A DNA stretch of 64,000 bases from Pseudomonas anguilliseptica (GTDB taxonomy: Bacteria; Pseudomonadota; Gammaproteobacteria; Pseudomonadales; Pseudomonadaceae): NCBI RefSeq assembly GCF_021375795.1, contig NZ_JAEIOI010000006.1, positions 118,869-182,868 on the forward strand. Reading direction: 5' to 3'. This document shows positions 9,122-18,145 of this stretch, in pieces. The notes under the pieces were generated by a model, which saw only the letters and a program-made list of their open reading frames with translations, was not told the origin of the DNA and ran no database searches. A program made the translations under genes and the position numbers. The number at the start of each line of letters is the position of its first letter. Positions within the stretch are counted from its first letter, which is position 1.

Positions 9122-9466
9122 ATGCAAACCCTACCCAGCGCGCTTGCCGCTCTAGTCCTGCTGTTTAGCCTGCCCACCCATGCGGCGGACATTGATGTAG
9201 AGAACCAGTCGTCCTGGGAGATCCACGAGATTTATTTCTCACCCAGCGACGAAGAGAACTGGGGCGAAGATCACCTCGGCGAACACGTACTGGAGTCTGG
9301 CATGACCCTGTCGCTGACAGGTGTCACACCTGGTGAATGGGACATCCGCCTGGTCGATGAGGACGAAGATGTGTGCGTACTGCAGGGCGTTACGGTGAGC
9401 GCTTCGGAAACCTGGCTGATCGAAGACGACGACCTGGTGGACTGCCAGGCAGCGACCGAAGAATAG
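9122..9466 (+). CDS. Small secreted acidic protein of unknown function
   Basis: A 114-residue protein with a clear signal peptide (QTLPSALAALVLLFSLPTHA, cleavage before ADI) and a very acidic mature domain (SDEENWGEDHLGEH, VDEDEDVCVLQG, EDDDLVDCQAATEE). Two Cys residues in the mature part could form a disulfide. Start at the ATG at 9122 with GGAG nine bases upstream. The mature sequence, beginning IDVENQSSWEIHEIYFSPSD, resembles small periplasmic proteins predicted to fold as a beta sandwich. I do not recognise a characterised family; acidity suggests cation binding, which is a guess. Confidence 0.75.
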   Translation: MQTLPSALAALVLLFSLPTHAADIDVENQSSWEIHEIYFSPSDEENWGEDHLGEHVLESGMTLSLTGVTPGEWDIRLVDEDEDVCVLQGVTVSASETWLIEDDDLVDCQAATEE

Positions 9467-9476
9467 CCGCGGCCTG

Positions 9477-12400
9477 TTAGCCTTCGACCACGCTCCACTG
9501 CTTGCTCAGACGCTTGTCGGAGACTGGCAGCTTGGTGCCCAACTGCTGGGCAAACAGCGACACGCGGTATTCCTCCAGTAGCCAGCGGTACAGCACCAGC
9601 TGCGGGTCGCGTTTACCTTCCTGGCCGTGCTTGCCTAGGCGCGCCTGGTATTGCTCCCAGTAACCCGCCAGCTCGCCGCTCCACACGCGGTCGCGCTGCA
9701 CCTGGCCGCCGATCTTGTCCATACGCTGCTCGATGGCCTTCAAATATCTGGGGATTTCCTTAAGCCACTGCGCCGGGGTTTCGCGGACAAAACCGGGATA
9801 GACCAGGTTGCTTAGCTGCAGCTTGATGTCGTTAAGCGCCATGGCCTGGGCCAGGTCGATTTTGCCTTTGAAGCGCTTCTGCAGGCCGTGCCAGAGTTTG
9901 AGAATCTCCAGGGTCAGCTTGGCCAGGCGTTCGGCGTAACCAGTCAAGTCGCCACGCTTGCGCTCAGCCAGAGCCGCCAGACCGGCACCGTCGCGCGGTA
10001 GCGGCTCGCTGCCTTCAAGAATGCAGCTGTCGAGGCTGGCCAGCAGAATATCTTCAACCAGCGCATCGACTCGGCCCATGTCGCGGTAGAGCAGCGCCAG
10101 TTCGGTCAGCCCCGGCAACTTGCCGCGCAGAAACTTGGCCTGCTCGCTCAACTGCTGCAACAGCAAGCGCTGCAAGGCGCGTCGATGCTGGAACTCGGCT
10201 TCGGCCAGGGTCGGGAAGCGTCCTTCCTTGACCACGCCTGCCTCCTCCACCAGCGCCGGGTAGACGGTCATGGACAGGCCGGCGACCTGTTGCTGGGTCT
10301 TCGCCGCCACTTCACTAAAGGCCTTGGCCTCCACCGGTTGCTGGCTCTTGGCGGTTTGTGGCAGGGCCAGGCCGGCCTGGGTCGCCTCGCTAAAGCGCGC
10401 GGTCAGTTCACTCAGATCGCGGCCTTCGCCCAGGGGTTTACCCTGGTTGTCGACCACTTCGATATTCATCCGTAGATGGCCTTCGAGCTGCGCGGCAGAT
10501 TCAGCCCAGGCCTCGTCGCTGACCCGCGTGCCGGTCATGCGCGTCAGCTCGCGGCCGAGTGCTTCCGGCAGGCTGCCGTCGGCAAAGCTGATCTTGCTCA
10601 GCGCCGCACCGACAAAGTCCGGCACCGGCACAAAATTCTTGCGCAGCGCCTTGGGCAGGCCGCGTACCAGGGCCATGCACTTGGTTTCCAACAGGCCTGG
10701 CACCAGCCACTCCAGCCGTTCGGGCGGCAGTTGCGGCAACAACGGTGCGGGCACGCGCAGGGTCACGCCGTCACGCGGGTGGTTGGGCTCGAAGTGATAG
10801 GTAAGCGGCAGGGTCAGCTCGCCCAGGCGCAGGGTGTCCGGGTACTGCGCTGCAGTGACTTCGGAGGCCGAGCGGGCGAGCACATCTTCTTCGCGCATCA
10901 GCAACAGCTGCGGATTCTTCGCGCTCTCCGTCTTGTACCAATTGTCGAAGGTGGCGCTCTGGTAGATGTTCGCCGGCAGGCGGGCCTCGTAGTAGGCGAA
11001 CAGGGTTTCCTCGTCGGCGAGGATGTCACGACGACGTGCCTTGGCTTCCAGCTCGTCGAGTTTTTCCAGCAGCTGGCGGTTGGCCGCCAGGCACTTGGCG
11101 CGCGAGTTGATCTCGCCACCCACCAGGCCCTCGCGGATAAACAGCTCGCGCGAGGCCACAGGGTCAATCGGCCCGAAGTGCACCGCACGGCGGCCGATCA
11201 CGATCAGGCCGTACAGGCTGATTTGTTCATAGGCCACCACCTGGCCACGCTTCTTCTCCCAGTGCGGTTCCAGGTGGTTTTTCTTGATCAGATGGCCGGC
11301 CAGCGGCTCGATCCAGTCCGGCTCGATCTTGGCCACCATGCGCGCAAACAGCTTGGTGGTTTCCACCAGCTCGGCGGTCATCAGCCAAACCGGTTTCTTG
11401 CGGCCGATCACCGAGGACGGGTGCACCCAGAAGCGCCGCTGACGCGCGCCCTGGTAGTCGCCGTCTTCGGTTTTCTGACCGATCTGGCTGAGCAGGCCAG
11501 CGAGGATGGCCTTGTGCACCGCGGCGTAGCCTTTGGCACGTTGGGCGGCCTGATCTTTTTCGGCCAGCTCTTTTTCTTTCTGTGCAGCGGAGAGCTGTGG
11601 TGTGGCATTGCGGCGATCATTTTCTGGGCTCGAAGGCTTAGTTGCCTGAGCGCCCGGATCGCCAGCAAGCTGGCTCCTACCCTTCCCTTTGTCACCTGAA
11701 GACAGCTGCAAATCACGGGTAATCAGCACCAGCTGGCGATGCGCATCGCGCCACTCGCGCAGCCTGAGGTAGTTAAGGAAGTTCTTCCGGCACCAGCTGC
11801 GCAATGCGCTGGAACCCAAAGTCTGACGCTGCTCTTCAAAGCCGCGCCAGAGGTTGATCAGCGCGGCGAAGTCGGAATCCACATCCTTCCACTGCGCATG
11901 GGCCTGATCGGCGGCCTGTTGACGGTCGGACGGCCGCTCGCGCACATCCTGCACAGACAGTGCACTGGCGATAATCAGGATTTCTTCCAGACTGCCCTGC
12001 TTGGCACCTTCCAGCACCATCCGGCCTAACCGGGGATCAACAGGCAGGCGCGCCAACTGGCGGCCCAGCGGCGTCAGTTGACCTTCGCGGCTGACCGCCG
12101 AGAGCTCCTGCAGCAGGTTGAAGCCGTCGCTGATGGCCTTGCCATCTGGCGGTTCGATAAAGGGGAAAGCGTCAATCTCACCGAGGCGCAGGTGGAGCAT
12201 CTGCAAAATCACCGCCGCGAGGTTGGTGCGCAGGATTTCCGGATCGGTAAAGGCCGGGCGGCCGTTGAAGTCTTCCTCGCTGTACAGGCGAATGCAGATA
12301 CCGGGTTCGACACGCCCGCAGCGGCCCTTGCGCTGGTTGGCGCTGGCCTGGCTGATGGCCTCGACCGGCAAGCGCTGCACCTTGGCGCGGTAGCTGTAAC

Positions 12401-13544
12401 GGCTGATGCGCGCCGTACCGGAGTCGATCACATAACGGATGCCCGGCACGGTCAGCGAAGTCTCGGCGACGTTGGTGGCGAGCACGATCTTGCGTGCGCC
12501 CATGGGCGCGAAAATCTTCTGCTGCTCGGCCGGGGTCAGCCGCGCATACAACGGCAGCACTTCGGTCAGGCGCAGGTTGGCCTTGCGCAGCACCTCGGCG
12601 GCGTCGCGAATTTCGCGCTCGCCGGGCAGGAACACCAGAATGTCACCAGGACGCTTGCCTTCGGCTTTTTCAAAGGCGCTGATTTCATCCAGGGCGGCGA
12701 GAATCGCCTGATCGACCGAGAGGTCTTCTTCGACGCGGTTGCCATCTTCGTCCTGCTCGGCGGCCAGCGGCCGATACCAGGTCTCTACCGGGAAGGTGCG
12801 CCCGGAGACCTCGACAATCGGCGCACCGCCAAAGTGCTCGGAAAAACGCTGCAGATCGATGGTCGCAGAAGTGATGATCAGCTTCAGGTCAGGGCGACGC
12901 ACCAGCAGGGTTTTCAGAAAGCCCAGCAGGAAGTCGATGTTCAGGCTGCGTTCGTGGGCTTCGTCGACGATGATGGTGTCGTACTTTTCCAGATAGCGGT
13001 CGTGCTGGGTCTCGGCCAGCAGGATGCCGTCGGTCATCAGCTTGATCAGGCTGCGCTCGTTGCTCTGGTCCTCGAAACGCACCTGATAGCCGACCAGCTC
13101 GCCCAGCGGCGTACCGATTTCCTCGGCAACCCGTGTCGCCACGCTGCGTGCCGCCAAGCGGCGCGGTTGGGTGTGGCCGATCAGCCCGTGCACGCCACGG
13201 CCCAGTTCCAGGCAGATTTTCGGCAGCTGAGTAGTCTTGCCCGAACCGGTTTCGCCAGCGATTACCACCACCTGGTGCTGGCTGATGGCCGCCTTGATCT
13301 CGTCGCGCTTGGCGGCAATCGGCAAAGAGTCGTCGTAACGCATCGGCGGCACGCTACGCCTGCGCGCCTCAACCTTGGCCCGGGACGCCTCGAAGCGCTG
13401 CAACCACTGGGCCAGCTTGGCTTCGTCCACCGGCGTCTGTTTGCGCAGCTCATGCAACTGGCGGCGCAGGCGATGACGGTCGCCCAGCAGGGTCTGGTAA
13501 AGGTTTTTCAGCAGTTGGTCAACGGCGGGCGTGGCGTCGGTCAT
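9477..13544 (-). CDS. hrpA: ATP-dependent RNA helicase HrpA (DEAH box)
   Basis: A 1355-residue DEAH-box helicase. Motif I is GETGSGKTTQLPK, motif II VDEAHERSLNIDFLLG, motif III TSATIDLQRF, and motif VI lies in QRKGRCGRVEPG. The helicase-associated and OB-fold regions follow, then the long C-terminal domain (DUF3418) seen only in HrpA. In E. coli, HrpA acts in mRNA processing and ribosome rescue. Start at the ATG at 13544 (MTDATPAVDQL). Residues about 608-650, between QLVLITRDLQLS and KGYAAVHKAIL, form an atypical low-complexity linker that includes translated REP-element sequence. Confidence 0.96.
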   Translation of the reverse strand: MTDATPAVDQLLKNLYQTLLGDRHRLRRQLHELRKQTPVDEAKLAQWLQRFEASRAKVEARRRSVPPMRYDDSLPIAAKRDEIKAAISQHQVVVIAGETGSGKTTQLPKICLELGRGVHGLIGHTQPRRLAARSVATRVAEEIGTPLGELVGYQVRFEDQSNERSLIKLMTDGILLAETQHDRYLEKYDTIIVDEAHERSLNIDFLLGFLKTLLVRRPDLKLIITSATIDLQRFSEHFGGAPIVEVSGRTFPVETWYRPLAAEQDEDGNRVEEDLSVDQAILAALDEISAFEKAEGKRPGDILVFLPGEREIRDAAEVLRKANLRLTEVLPLYARLTPAEQQKIFAPMGARKIVLATNVAETSLTVPGIRYVIDSGTARISRYSYRAKVQRLPVEAISQASANQRKGRCGRVEPGICIRLYSEEDFNGRPAFTDPEILRTNLAAVILQMLHLRLGEIDAFPFIEPPDGKAISDGFNLLQELSAVSREGQLTPLGRQLARLPVDPRLGRMVLEGAKQGSLEEILIIASALSVQDVRERPSDRQQAADQAHAQWKDVDSDFAALINLWRGFEEQRQTLGSSALRSWCRKNFLNYLRLREWRDAHRQLVLITRDLQLSSGDKGKGRSQLAGDPGAQATKPSSPENDRRNATPQLSAAQKEKELAEKDQAAQRAKGYAAVHKAILAGLLSQIGQKTEDGDYQGARQRRFWVHPSSVIGRKKPVWLMTAELVETTKLFARMVAKIEPDWIEPLAGHLIKKNHLEPHWEKKRGQVVAYEQISLYGLIVIGRRAVHFGPIDPVASRELFIREGLVGGEINSRAKCLAANRQLLEKLDELEAKARRRDILADEETLFAYYEARLPANIYQSATFDNWYKTESAKNPQLLLMREEDVLARSASEVTAAQYPDTLRLGELTLPLTYHFEPNHPRDGVTLRVPAPLLPQLPPERLEWLVPGLLETKCMALVRGLPKALRKNFVPVPDFVGAALSKISFADGSLPEALGRELTRMTGTRVSDEAWAESAAQLEGHLRMNIEVVDNQGKPLGEGRDLSELTARFSEATQAGLALPQTAKSQQPVEAKAFSEVAAKTQQQVAGLSMTVYPALVEEAGVVKEGRFPTLAEAEFQHRRALQRLLLQQLSEQAKFLRGKLPGLTELALLYRDMGRVDALVEDILLASLDSCILEGSEPLPRDGAGLAALAERKRGDLTGYAERLAKLTLEILKLWHGLQKRFKGKIDLAQAMALNDIKLQLSNLVYPGFVRETPAQWLKEIPRYLKAIEQRMDKIGGQVQRDRVWSGELAGYWEQYQARLGKHGQEGKRDPQLVLYRWLLEEYRVSLFAQQLGTKLPVSDKRLSKQWSVVEG
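11657..11680 (-). repeat. REP-like sequence inside hrpA
   Basis: On the minus strand these 24 bases read GTAGGAGCCAGCTTGC followed by TGGCGATC, identical to the REP copy at 52106-52129. They are translated in frame within HrpA (around residue 625, GRSQLAGD). Confidence 0.85.
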
Positions 13545-13640
13545 CGGGTAATCGCGGGGTGGGATCAAGGGGAAGAGCAGGAAGGCGGCGATTGTCGCAT
13601 TTTTACCTGGGGGAAAACGACTGAAGGGCAGAAAGCAAAA

Positions 13641-13659
13641 AGCCCATCGATGATGGGCT
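13641..13659 (-). terminator. Terminator of the cold-shock gene
   Basis: AGCCCATC at 13641-13648 pairs with GATGGGCT at 13652-13659 with a 3-base loop; on the minus strand it is followed by five T. It may work in both directions, as TTTT also follows on the plus strand. Confidence 0.85.
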
Positions 13660-13679
13660 TTTCTATTGCGGGAGTGGGC

Positions 13680-13889
13680 TTAAACGGCGGACACGTCGTC
13701 AGCCTGCAAGCCCTTCTGCCCCTGGGTCACGGCGAACTCGACCTTCTGCCCTTCGAGCAGGGTGCGATGGCCTTCGCCACGGATCGCACGGAAATGCACG
13801 AACACGTCCGCGCCGCTCTCGCGCTGAATAAAGCCATAACCCTTGGAATCATTGAACCACTTGACGGTGCCTGTCTCGCGCTCAGCCAT
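13680..13889 (-). CDS. Cold-shock domain protein (CspA family)
   Basis: A 69-residue single cold-shock domain. RNP1 is SKGYGFIQ and RNP2 is DVFVHF, both on the OB-fold surface that binds single-stranded RNA or DNA; the start is [13 protein letters not shown] as in nearly all Csp proteins. These act as RNA chaperones in the cytoplasm. It stands alone: its terminator is at 13641 and it is separated from the tautomerase gene by about 240 bp. Which paralogue it corresponds to cannot be decided from the sequence alone. Confidence 0.95.
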   Translation of the reverse strand: MAERETGTVKWFNDSKGYGFIQRESGADVFVHFRAIRGEGHRTLLEGQKVEFAVTQGQKGLQADDVSAV

Positions 13890-14071
13890 TACCTGTATCT
13901 CCAGCGTGCAGTTTTTATTGTGTGGCGCGGCCTGCAGGCGAGTGCCCGGCCATCACCGAAGGCCGAGTATAAAACAGCGTTTATGACTGAAAAGCACTTT
14001 TTGCAGGAAGGCTGCAGGCCATACAAGACAAGCTATGCAGCGATATTCGCGGAGTAGAACAATCAACCTAG

Positions 14072-14103
14072 GATGGGTTAGCCGCACAGCGGCGTAACCC
14101 ATC
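14072..14103. repeat. Inverted repeat, dispersed-repeat-like hairpin
   Basis: GATGGGTTA at 14072-14080 pairs with TAACCCATC at 14095-14103; the middle (GCCGCACAGCGGC) is itself partly self-complementary. This GATGGGTTA...TAACCCATC hairpin resembles an intergenic element common in pseudomonads. It lies 25 bp past the stop of the tautomerase gene and may also end its transcript. The rest of 13890-14127 shows no gene. Confidence 0.6.
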
Positions 14104-14127
14104 ACCACTGGCCGAGGCGAAAGCCGG

Positions 14128-14316
14128 TTAGTCGCGCTCAGACCACATCACGCCACCGGTGGCCCAGTCGCCTTTTTTCACTTCCTCGAAGATCACATCC
14201 ACCGCGCTGGCATCGCAGCCAAGCACCTTGGTCGAGGCGTCGGTCAGGGCTTTGGCGTACTCGCGTTTGATCTCATCACTGCGGCCTTCGAATATTTTGA
14301 CCAGGAGGGTAGGCAT
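14128..14316 (-). CDS. 4-oxalocrotonate tautomerase family protein
   Basis: A 62-residue protein starting MPTLLVKIFEGRSDEIKREY, so Pro-2 becomes the N-terminal catalytic base after Met removal, as in the 4-OT family. The length and the sequence DVIFEEVKKGDWATGGVMWS match small tautomerases that work as hexamers. The usual Arg-11/Arg-39 pair of true 4-OT is not clearly conserved (EGRSDE is near position 10), so the substrate may differ. It is a single gene with no catabolic neighbours, which argues against a role in aromatic degradation. Confidence 0.88.
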   Translation of the reverse strand: MPTLLVKIFEGRSDEIKREYAKALTDASTKVLGCDASAVDVIFEEVKKGDWATGGVMWSERD

Positions 14317-14420
14317 CTAATTAATCCTCAAGACTGAGATAACAGGACTGTTTAGATCGGTCACGGCGATCCGCTTGGCGCATTGGCGCGTACGCATTAT
14401 CTGACCGGCAGGACAGAAAC

Positions 14421-14449
14421 ACAAAGGGCCGCGTCAAGCGGCCCTTTGT
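14421..14449 (-). terminator. Stem-loop terminator of the Gld-type ABC operon
   Basis: A perfect 12-bp stem, ACAAAGGGCCGC at 14421-14432 and its complement at 14438-14449, with a 5-base loop, 15 bp beyond the stop of the last operon gene. A partial T run follows on the minus strand. Confidence 0.8.
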
Positions 14450-14463
14450 AGGTACAGGCGGGA

Positions 14464-16299
14464 TCAGCCGTGACGGCGCCGACGCCACAACCACAGCGCC
14501 AGCACGCCGAGGGTCAGCAGCAGCGGCACCAGAGCGATATTGAGGAACTTGAGCGTGCTGCCCAGGGCCTCGATATCGGCATTCAGCTGGTAACGCACGT
14601 CGCGCAGCTCCTTGCGGATCGCCAGCTTCTGCTGCACAAACTGCTGCACCGCGGCTTGCTGCTCGGGCGTCAGCTCCAGGGCTTTGCTGGGGTCATCGCT
14701 CTGCTGCAGCGCGGCGAGCTTCTGCTCGGTATCGGCCAGTTGATTTTGCAGGGCCTGCTCCTTCTCACGGAACTTGACCTCAGCCTCACGCTGAATCGCG
14801 TCCACCACCTCGAACGGCCGGGTGAAGCGACCGCGCGAACGTACGCTGATCAGCGCTTCGGAGCCAGCCAGGTTGTCCAGGGCGTTGATCGCGAAACCGG
14901 CGTTATCCGCCCACGGCTGCGGGATGCGCTGGCCGAAGAAGTCCTGCACCTGCACCCACATGCGGTCAGTGAGCATGTCGGTGTCGGCGACAACGATCAC
15001 GTTGATGTTGTCGGCCTGCTTGAGGCCATCCTTCTGCCCTTCGATCCCTTCCGGGAAAGCCGTTTGCGCCGGGCCGCTGATACGCGCGGCCAAGGTGTAA
15101 CGCTCACCGGTGGGCTTGAGTTCGCGGATCAGCTCTTCCGGGTTGGCCAGCATGCCGAAGCGTTTGACATCAAACGGCATGGCGTACTGCGAGCTGCGAA
15201 TCAGCGGGATGAACTGGGTTTTTGCACCGTCCAGCGGCTCCAGCATGCCGGCGGTGGCCACCGTGATGGTTTCCAGCGAGGCGGTGCTGATGTCGTCCTT
15301 GTCCAGGGCGTTCTTCGGCAGGCTCAGCCAGGCGGCGTGACGCACAGGGCGCTGGCCCTGCCCCATGCTCACCGACATGGCGTAGGAGCCGTCGCCCAGC
15401 ACCTGATCCGGCACCATGCGCAGGCCCCAGGCCTTGAACAGTGCGGGCAGGTCGGAGGCTTTGTCGATAACCATCTCGCCAGGCATTTCGGCCTGGGTAT
15501 CGGCCTCACTGAACGGGTCGACGAAGGTCAGCAGCTTGCCGCCGCGCAGGACAAACTGGTCAATCGCATACAAGGTCTGCTCAGGCAGCTGCTTGGGGTG
15601 AATCAGCAGCAGCACCGAAACCTTTTCCGGGATCAGGTCGATATCGCGCTTGAGGCTTTCGATCTGGAACAGCTGACGGATTTCCTCGATCAGCATCCAG
15701 GCCGGTGTCGGCTGGCGTGCGGCCATGTCGAAACCGCCGTTGACCTGCAAGCCAGACAGCACGCCGACCACCGGCCGCTCGGGCTTGGCCAGGCTTTGCA
15801 CCAGACGGCTGAGTTCGTATTCAAGGAACTCTTCCTGATCCAGGGCAAAGAACGGGATCACCTGGGTCTGGCCTTCGGCATTTTTGCCGGCCAGGCCGAA
15901 GTAGATCGAGTCGCCGCCCTGCTGCAGCGGAATGCCTTGCAGGCCGAACTCGGCGGCTTTGTCTTCGTCCTCGGAGAACGGTGCGGGGTCGATGATCGTC
16001 AGCTTGAGTTTGCCATCCGCCTCACGCTGGTAGGCCTTGAGCATTTCCTCAACACGCTTGGCGTAAGTACGCAGCGCAGGCAGGTCCTTGGTGGCGGTGT
16101 CGGAGTAGAAGAAGTTCAGCTCCACCGGTTCATCCAGCTCGGCAAGAATCTGCTCGGTGCCGCTGGAGAGGGTGTAGAGCTTCTGCTCGGTCAGATCCAA
16201 GCGCACGCCGCTAAGGCTGATGCTGGAGAACAGGTTGAAGGCGAGAAACGCCAGGGCAATGAGTGCAAGCCCGGCGCTGGAAACCATCAGCTTTTTCAT
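14464..16299 (-). CDS. GldG-family ABC transporter auxiliary component
   Basis: A 611-residue protein of the GldG/intraflagellar-transport-like family. A membrane helix lies at residues 7-30 (GLALIALAFLAFNLFSSISL), followed by the typical LDLTEQKLYTLSSGTEQIL, a large extracytoplasmic domain, a predicted coiled coil at about 515-575 (FREKEQALQNQLADTEQKL), and a C-terminal helix (IALVPLLLTLGVLALWLWRR) with a basic tail. It is the last gene of a three-gene ATPase-permease-GldG operon. In Flavobacterium such genes are needed for gliding, but in pseudomonads the substrate is unknown. Confidence 0.87.
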   Translation of the reverse strand: MKKLMVSSAGLALIALAFLAFNLFSSISLSGVRLDLTEQKLYTLSSGTEQILAELDEPVELNFFYSDTATKDLPALRTYAKRVEEMLKAYQREADGKLKLTIIDPAPFSEDEDKAAEFGLQGIPLQQGGDSIYFGLAGKNAEGQTQVIPFFALDQEEFLEYELSRLVQSLAKPERPVVGVLSGLQVNGGFDMAARQPTPAWMLIEEIRQLFQIESLKRDIDLIPEKVSVLLLIHPKQLPEQTLYAIDQFVLRGGKLLTFVDPFSEADTQAEMPGEMVIDKASDLPALFKAWGLRMVPDQVLGDGSYAMSVSMGQGQRPVRHAAWLSLPKNALDKDDISTASLETITVATAGMLEPLDGAKTQFIPLIRSSQYAMPFDVKRFGMLANPEELIRELKPTGERYTLAARISGPAQTAFPEGIEGQKDGLKQADNINVIVVADTDMLTDRMWVQVQDFFGQRIPQPWADNAGFAINALDNLAGSEALISVRSRGRFTRPFEVVDAIQREAEVKFREKEQALQNQLADTEQKLAALQQSDDPSKALELTPEQQAAVQQFVQQKLAIRKELRDVRYQLNADIEALGSTLKFLNIALVPLLLTLGVLALWLWRRRRHG

Positions 16300-16307
16300 G
16301 GGCGGCC

Positions 16308-17042
16308 TCAGTCAGCTTTCTTCAGGTCGATTACCACCGCCGTCGCTGCCAACCAGGCGGCAATCAGGGTGAGGAAATACAGCAGGTCGCGCAGGTCGAT
16401 CACGCCCTTGCTGATCGCATCGAAACGGGTCAGGAAGCTCAGCGAAGCCACGGCATCCACCAGCCATTGCGGCGCCCAGCCACTGAAACCGTCGAGCACC
16501 ATGGGGAAGCCACTGACGATAAACAGGAAGCACACGCTGACGGCCAGGATAAAGGCGATCACCTGGTTCTTCGCCAGTGCCGACATGCACGAGCCAATCG
16601 CCAGGTAGGCGCCGGCCAGCAGCCAGCTGCCGATGTAACCGGTGATGATCGCGCCATTATCCGGTTCACCGAGGTAATTGACGGTGATCACCATCGGGAA
16701 GGTCAGCAGCAGCGCCAGACCGGCAAAGGCCCAGGCGGCGAGGAACTTGCCGGTTACCGCATCGAAACGGGTGATCGGCAGGGTCATCAGCAGCTCGATG
16801 GTGCCGCTCTTACGCTCTTCGGCCCACAGGCGCATGGCAATCGCCGGCACCAGAAAGAGATACAGCCAGGGGTGGAAGTTGAAGAACGGCGCCAGGTTGG
16901 CCTGGCCGCTCTCGAAGAAACCACCCAGGTAGAAGGTGAACACCCCGGACAGCACCAGGAAGATCAGGATAAATACATAGGCCAGCGGCGTGGCGAAGTA
17001 GCTCGCCAGCTCGCGCTTGAAGACCACCGACAGCTGACTCAT
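16308..17042 (-). CDS. ABC transporter permease, GldF-type (ABC-2)
   Basis: A 244-residue membrane protein with about six hydrophobic segments (including PLAYVFILIFLVLSGVFTFY and VIAFILAVSVCFLFIVSGF) and the ABC-2 signature WAEERKSGTIELLMTLPIT in the cytoplasmic loop. It starts with the cytoplasmic VVFKRELASYFATP typical of ABC-2 permeases. Its ATG overlaps the stop of the ATPase gene (ATGA) and its stop is 8 bp from the GldG-like gene, so all three are one operon and one complex. Export is likelier than import, as no binding protein is present. Confidence 0.9.
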   Translation of the reverse strand: MSQLSVVFKRELASYFATPLAYVFILIFLVLSGVFTFYLGGFFESGQANLAPFFNFHPWLYLFLVPAIAMRLWAEERKSGTIELLMTLPITRFDAVTGKFLAAWAFAGLALLLTFPMVITVNYLGEPDNGAIITGYIGSWLLAGAYLAIGSCMSALAKNQVIAFILAVSVCFLFIVSGFPMVLDGFSGWAPQWLVDAVASLSFLTRFDAISKGVIDLRDLLYFLTLIAAWLAATAVVIDLKKAD

Positions 17043-17962
17043 ACCACCTCCCCACGGGTCAGGCTGCGGAACACTTCGTCCAGCCGCCCGCGTTCAACAT
17101 TCAATTCCTTGACCTGCCAACCGCGCTCGGCGATCAGCGCGTTGACCTGCGGGAAGATCACTTCACCCGGTTTGGCCAGGATACTCAGGCTGTGCTCCAG
17201 GGCATTTTCTTCCACCCCGGCCACGCCCGGCAACGCAGCCAGTGCGGCCTGGTCCAGCGGCTCGGCAGCCACCAGGGTGACGGCCTGGTGATAGCGCGAG
17301 CGGCTTTCCAGCTCCAGCGGCGTGCCATCGGCTAGTAGCTTGCCGTGGGCGATCACCACCGCGCGGGTGCAGACAGCGGAGACTTCTTCAAGGATATGGG
17401 TAGAGATGATCACGATCTTGTCGTGGGCCAGGCTCTGGATAAGCTTGCGTACCTGATGCTTCTGATTCGGGTCGAGGCCATCGGTGGGCTCATCGAGGAT
17501 CAGCACCTTGGGGTCATGCAGAATCGCCTGGGCCAGACCGACGCGGCGCTTGAAGCCTTTCGACAGGGTTTCGATCGACTGTTCCAGCACGGCGTCCAAC
17601 TCGACCTGAGCCACCGCTTTGGCCACCCGCTCACGTTTCTCGGCACCCTTGAAACCGCGCACCTCGGCGATAAATTCGAGGAAGCTGCGCACCGTCATAT
17701 CGCCGTAGCACGGCGCACCTTCAGGCAGATAACCGATCTGCTGCTGAGCCTTGAGAGTGTCTTTCTGGATATCGAAACCGAGGATGCTGGCACTGCCTGA
17801 GGTCGGCGCAAGAAAGCCGGTGAGCATCTTCATGGTGGTGGATTTGCCGGCGCCGTTGGGGCCGAGAAAGCCCAGCACTTCACCGGGCTGAACGCTGAAG
17901 GACAGGTTGTCCACCGCGGTGTGCTGCGCAAAACGCTTGGTTAGGTTTTTTATTTCGATCAT
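17039..17962 (-). CDS. ABC transporter ATP-binding protein, GldA-type
   Basis: A 307-residue ATPase. Walker A is GPNGAGKSTT, the signature is LSKGFKRRVGLAQAI, and Walker B is KVLILDEPTDGLDP, followed by the H-loop ISTHILEEV. Residues beyond 220 form a C-terminal extension common in drug-export and Gld-type ATPases. It is the first gene of the operon; about 180 bp separate it from the preceding hairpin at 18103. Energises the downstream permease; the substrate is not known. Confidence 0.93.
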   Translation of the reverse strand: MIEIKNLTKRFAQHTAVDNLSFSVQPGEVLGFLGPNGAGKSTTMKMLTGFLAPTSGSASILGFDIQKDTLKAQQQIGYLPEGAPCYGDMTVRSFLEFIAEVRGFKGAEKRERVAKAVAQVELDAVLEQSIETLSKGFKRRVGLAQAILHDPKVLILDEPTDGLDPNQKHQVRKLIQSLAHDKIVIISTHILEEVSAVCTRAVVIAHGKLLADGTPLELESRSRYHQAVTLVAAEPLDQAALAALPGVAGVEENALEHSLSILAKPGEVIFPQVNALIAERGWQVKELNVERGRLDEVFRSLTRGEVV

Positions 17963-18102
17963 GGCCTCTCACCGTTGCGGTAACAGGCCCTGCTTACAGC
18001 CGGGCAGGCGCAAGCCGGGCGCGCTTAAATGCCGGGGGAATATAAGGAGTCACGCGCAGGCAGCGCAAGCGAAGAACCGGCGGGTCATGTATCTGTTCGC
18101 TA

Positions 18103-18132
18103 CAGCGCTGCTCGCCCACGCGAGCAGCGCTG
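18103..18132 (-). terminator. Hairpin after the alcohol dehydrogenase gene
   Basis: CAGCGCTGCTCGC at 18103-18115 pairs perfectly with 18120-18132 over 13 bp with a 4-base loop. There is no T tract, so it may only stabilise the transcript end of the dehydrogenase operon. Confidence 0.6.
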
Positions 18133-18145
18133 GAAGAGCTAGAGA

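Noticed and set aside
12078..14057. Long open frame opposite hrpA and the cold-shock gene
   Set aside because: It is antisense to a clear DEAH helicase; high GC gives long mirror frames. No domain or ribosome binding site.
14470..16608. 712-codon open frame on the plus strand
   Set aside because: Mirror of the GldG-type gene; composition (His, Gln rich) is that of antisense frames.
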